Of a stretch of DNA of 64,000 nucleotides, positions 62,126 through 64,000 are shown one piece after another (within the stretch, counting starts at the first letter, position 1; the number at the start of each line of letters is the position of its first letter). The notes beneath the pieces were generated by a model. That model saw nothing but the letters and a program-made list of their open reading frames with translations. It was not told where the DNA came from and did no database searches. The stretch is from NCBI RefSeq assembly GCF_013618625.1, contig NZ_JABRWO010000012.1:1-64000 (forward strand), given 5' to 3'. The position numbers were made by a program, and so were the translations under genes. The DNA comes from Bremerella alba. Lineage in GTDB: Bacteria; Planctomycetota; Planctomycetia; Pirellulales; Pirellulaceae.

Positions 62126-62869
62126 TTATCTCAAGACCTGCCCCATGACCCAGCCGTTCATATCTTCCAGCATGTCGGTCATGATGCCGTCGCCACAGAG
62201 ATATTCGCGAACATCCATCTTTAGCCCAGCACTGTGGCCTAGACGAATATTCTCGCAAAACTGCTCTTCGGTGTAATAAGTACTTTCATGGCAGTGCATC
62301 AACATGATGGGAAGCTGTTCGCACAATGAAAGACTTCTTAGCGGGGCATGCCCATTGGGTAAGGGGCCATTAATCGAGATGACACCTGCGTAATCGCTAG
62401 GATTTTGCAGGGCCAACCGTAATGCCATCGTCGCTCCATCCTGGTAGCCGGCTAGGAAAATACGGCGACCATGAATGTTGAACTGGTCGGATGCTGACTC
62501 GATCGCCATCTCGACGCGACGAGATGCGGCCTCGATATTGGCTTCATCTTGCGACCAATAATAGCTGGCGAACTCGCTGCCGGTATCTCGCGTGTGACGA
62601 CGAGTACCACGAGGACCAACAGCAACAAAATTGCGAGTGCTGGTCAGTGGCATAATTCGGCGCAACTGGGATTCGTTGTCGAACGCCCCATGCAGCCAGA
62701 CGATCAGCGGATACGCATAGCCTGGTTCGTAGTGCAACGGAGTGAACAACTCCAGCGGGCAAGCCTGATTTGAATCTCGCCGAATGCGAAATTCGTAAAC
62801 CTTACTTTGCTGAACGCTGAGGTTGGACGAATGGGTCGTTGGAAGCGCTGGCGTGTCTAAACGTTTCAT
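62126..62869 (-). CDS. Alpha/beta-hydrolase-fold protein lacking catalytic Ser and His
   Basis: A 247-residue protein (ATG at 62869; a TTG at 62920 is possible). Fold markers are PLIVWLHGAFDNESQ (oxyanion strand), GRRIFLAGYQDGATMALRLA (nucleophile elbow) and a C-terminal YLCGDGIMTDMLEDM. The elbow has Gln143 where Ser is expected (GYQDG in place of GxSxG), and the usual C-terminal His is Asp227 (CGDG for GH). So it is probably a pseudoenzyme of the esterase/phospholipase (PF02230-like) type. It has its own terminator. A scaffold or sensor role is inferred only. Confidence 0.75.
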   Translation of the reverse strand: MKRLDTPALPTTHSSNLSVQQSKVYEFRIRRDSNQACPLELFTPLHYEPGYAYPLIVWLHGAFDNESQLRRIMPLTSTRNFVAVGPRGTRRHTRDTGSEFASYYWSQDEANIEAASRRVEMAIESASDQFNIHGRRIFLAGYQDGATMALRLALQNPSDYAGVISINGPLPNGHAPLRSLSLCEQLPIMLMHCHESTYYTEEQFCENIRLGHSAGLKMDVREYLCGDGIMTDMLEDMNGWVMGQVLR

Positions 62870-63192
62870 GAAGACGTTCTGCAGACTCTCGGTGTTGGTT
62901 GTTTGGAGAGTGAAGCCCAAATGTGGCGATGTTCGCCAATTGGGTCAAGATCAGCCTCACCATCTTTTTGACTGATCGATTCACTTTGTTAGTGCCAACG
63001 CTGAGAAATCGTCTTCTAGCGTCCTGCGCGACATCCTTGTCGCCCCGTTGGAATAAGCATTGAAACACGAATGATTGAGGGAAACAATCTTGCTAGCGAG
63101 ACCAACTATCCGTAAAATTTCATGGCCCAAGAAATGCATGGACCATGAATTGCTAGTCGCTTGGCGGGCTTCCCCGGGCAGACAACTTTTGA

Positions 63193-64000
<808 letters not shown>

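Overview
The window looks like chromosomal DNA of a marine planctomycete of the Pirellulaceae (Blastopirellula/Bremerella/Rhodopirellula-like). This is inferred from moderately high GC, intergenic spacers full of pyrimidine-rich inverted repeats, weak or absent Shine-Dalgarno sites on many genes, and typical gene families (DUF4956 + CotH pair, DUF4332, several families known mainly from planctomycetes). No 16S rRNA or other taxonomic marker is present, so the genus is not proven.

Layout. 0-10 kb: scattered housekeeping and small genes (purB, a Fur-family regulator, an isolated flgM, an L7/L12-like small protein, a secreted TIM-barrel-like protein, a crotonase), separated by repeat-rich spacers. 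10-18 kb: primary-type sigma-70; a complete barnase/barstar pair with ATGA overlap; a DUF1232-like membrane protein; DUF4956 + CotH; and a second small protein that looks like a guanyl-specific RNase of the RNase Sa/barnase superfamily. 18-20 kb: an AT-rich OLD-family ATPase/TOPRIM gene, probably acquired. 20-27 kb: tRNA-Leu(CAA), an outer-membrane-like protein, metF, a GlmU-like sugar nucleotidyltransferase, a diguanylate cyclase, an AstE/AspA-type deacylase, and a four-helix-bundle gene broken by an amber codon. 27-33 kb (minus strand): flhA-flhF-flhG-small membrane gene-fliA, ended by a strong terminator. 33-36.4 kb (plus strand): a sulfotransferase and a zinc-phospholipase-C-like protein with a DUF4332 tail interrupt the flagellar region. 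36.4-61.7 kb (minus strand): a very large flagellar cluster read right to left as TPR protein, FlgN-like, histidine kinase, NtrC-type regulator, then flgB-flgC-fliE-fliF-fliG-fliH-fliI-fliJ-motE-like-fliK-flgD-flgE-flbD-motA-motB-fliL-fliN-fliO-fliP-fliQ-fliR-flhB. 62-64 kb: an alpha/beta-hydrolase-fold protein lacking its nucleophile, and mdh running off the right edge.

How it works together. The cluster encodes the flagellar export gate (FlhA, FlhB, FliOPQR), export ATPase complex (FliHIJ), MS ring and part of the switch (FliF, FliG, FliN), part of the rod and the hook (FlgBC, FliE, FlgDE, FliK) and the stator (MotAB). No fliM and no flagellin are present. A good -24/-12 promoter precedes flgB. 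Four copies of a palindrome resembling CGGCAA-N3-TTGCCG lie between that promoter and the adjacent sigma-54 activator gene, suggesting the activator drives the operon. fliA and the distant flgM would give the late sigma-28 checkpoint.

Most unusual points: a hook protein carrying three tandem Ig/FN3-like repeats; a FliN with two FliM-like N-terminal motifs; an inverted charge pattern in the FliG torque helix; a FlhG without P-loop lysines; a GAFTSA instead of GAFTGA loop; and two guanyl-RNase-type genes within about 5 kb with only one recognisable barstar.
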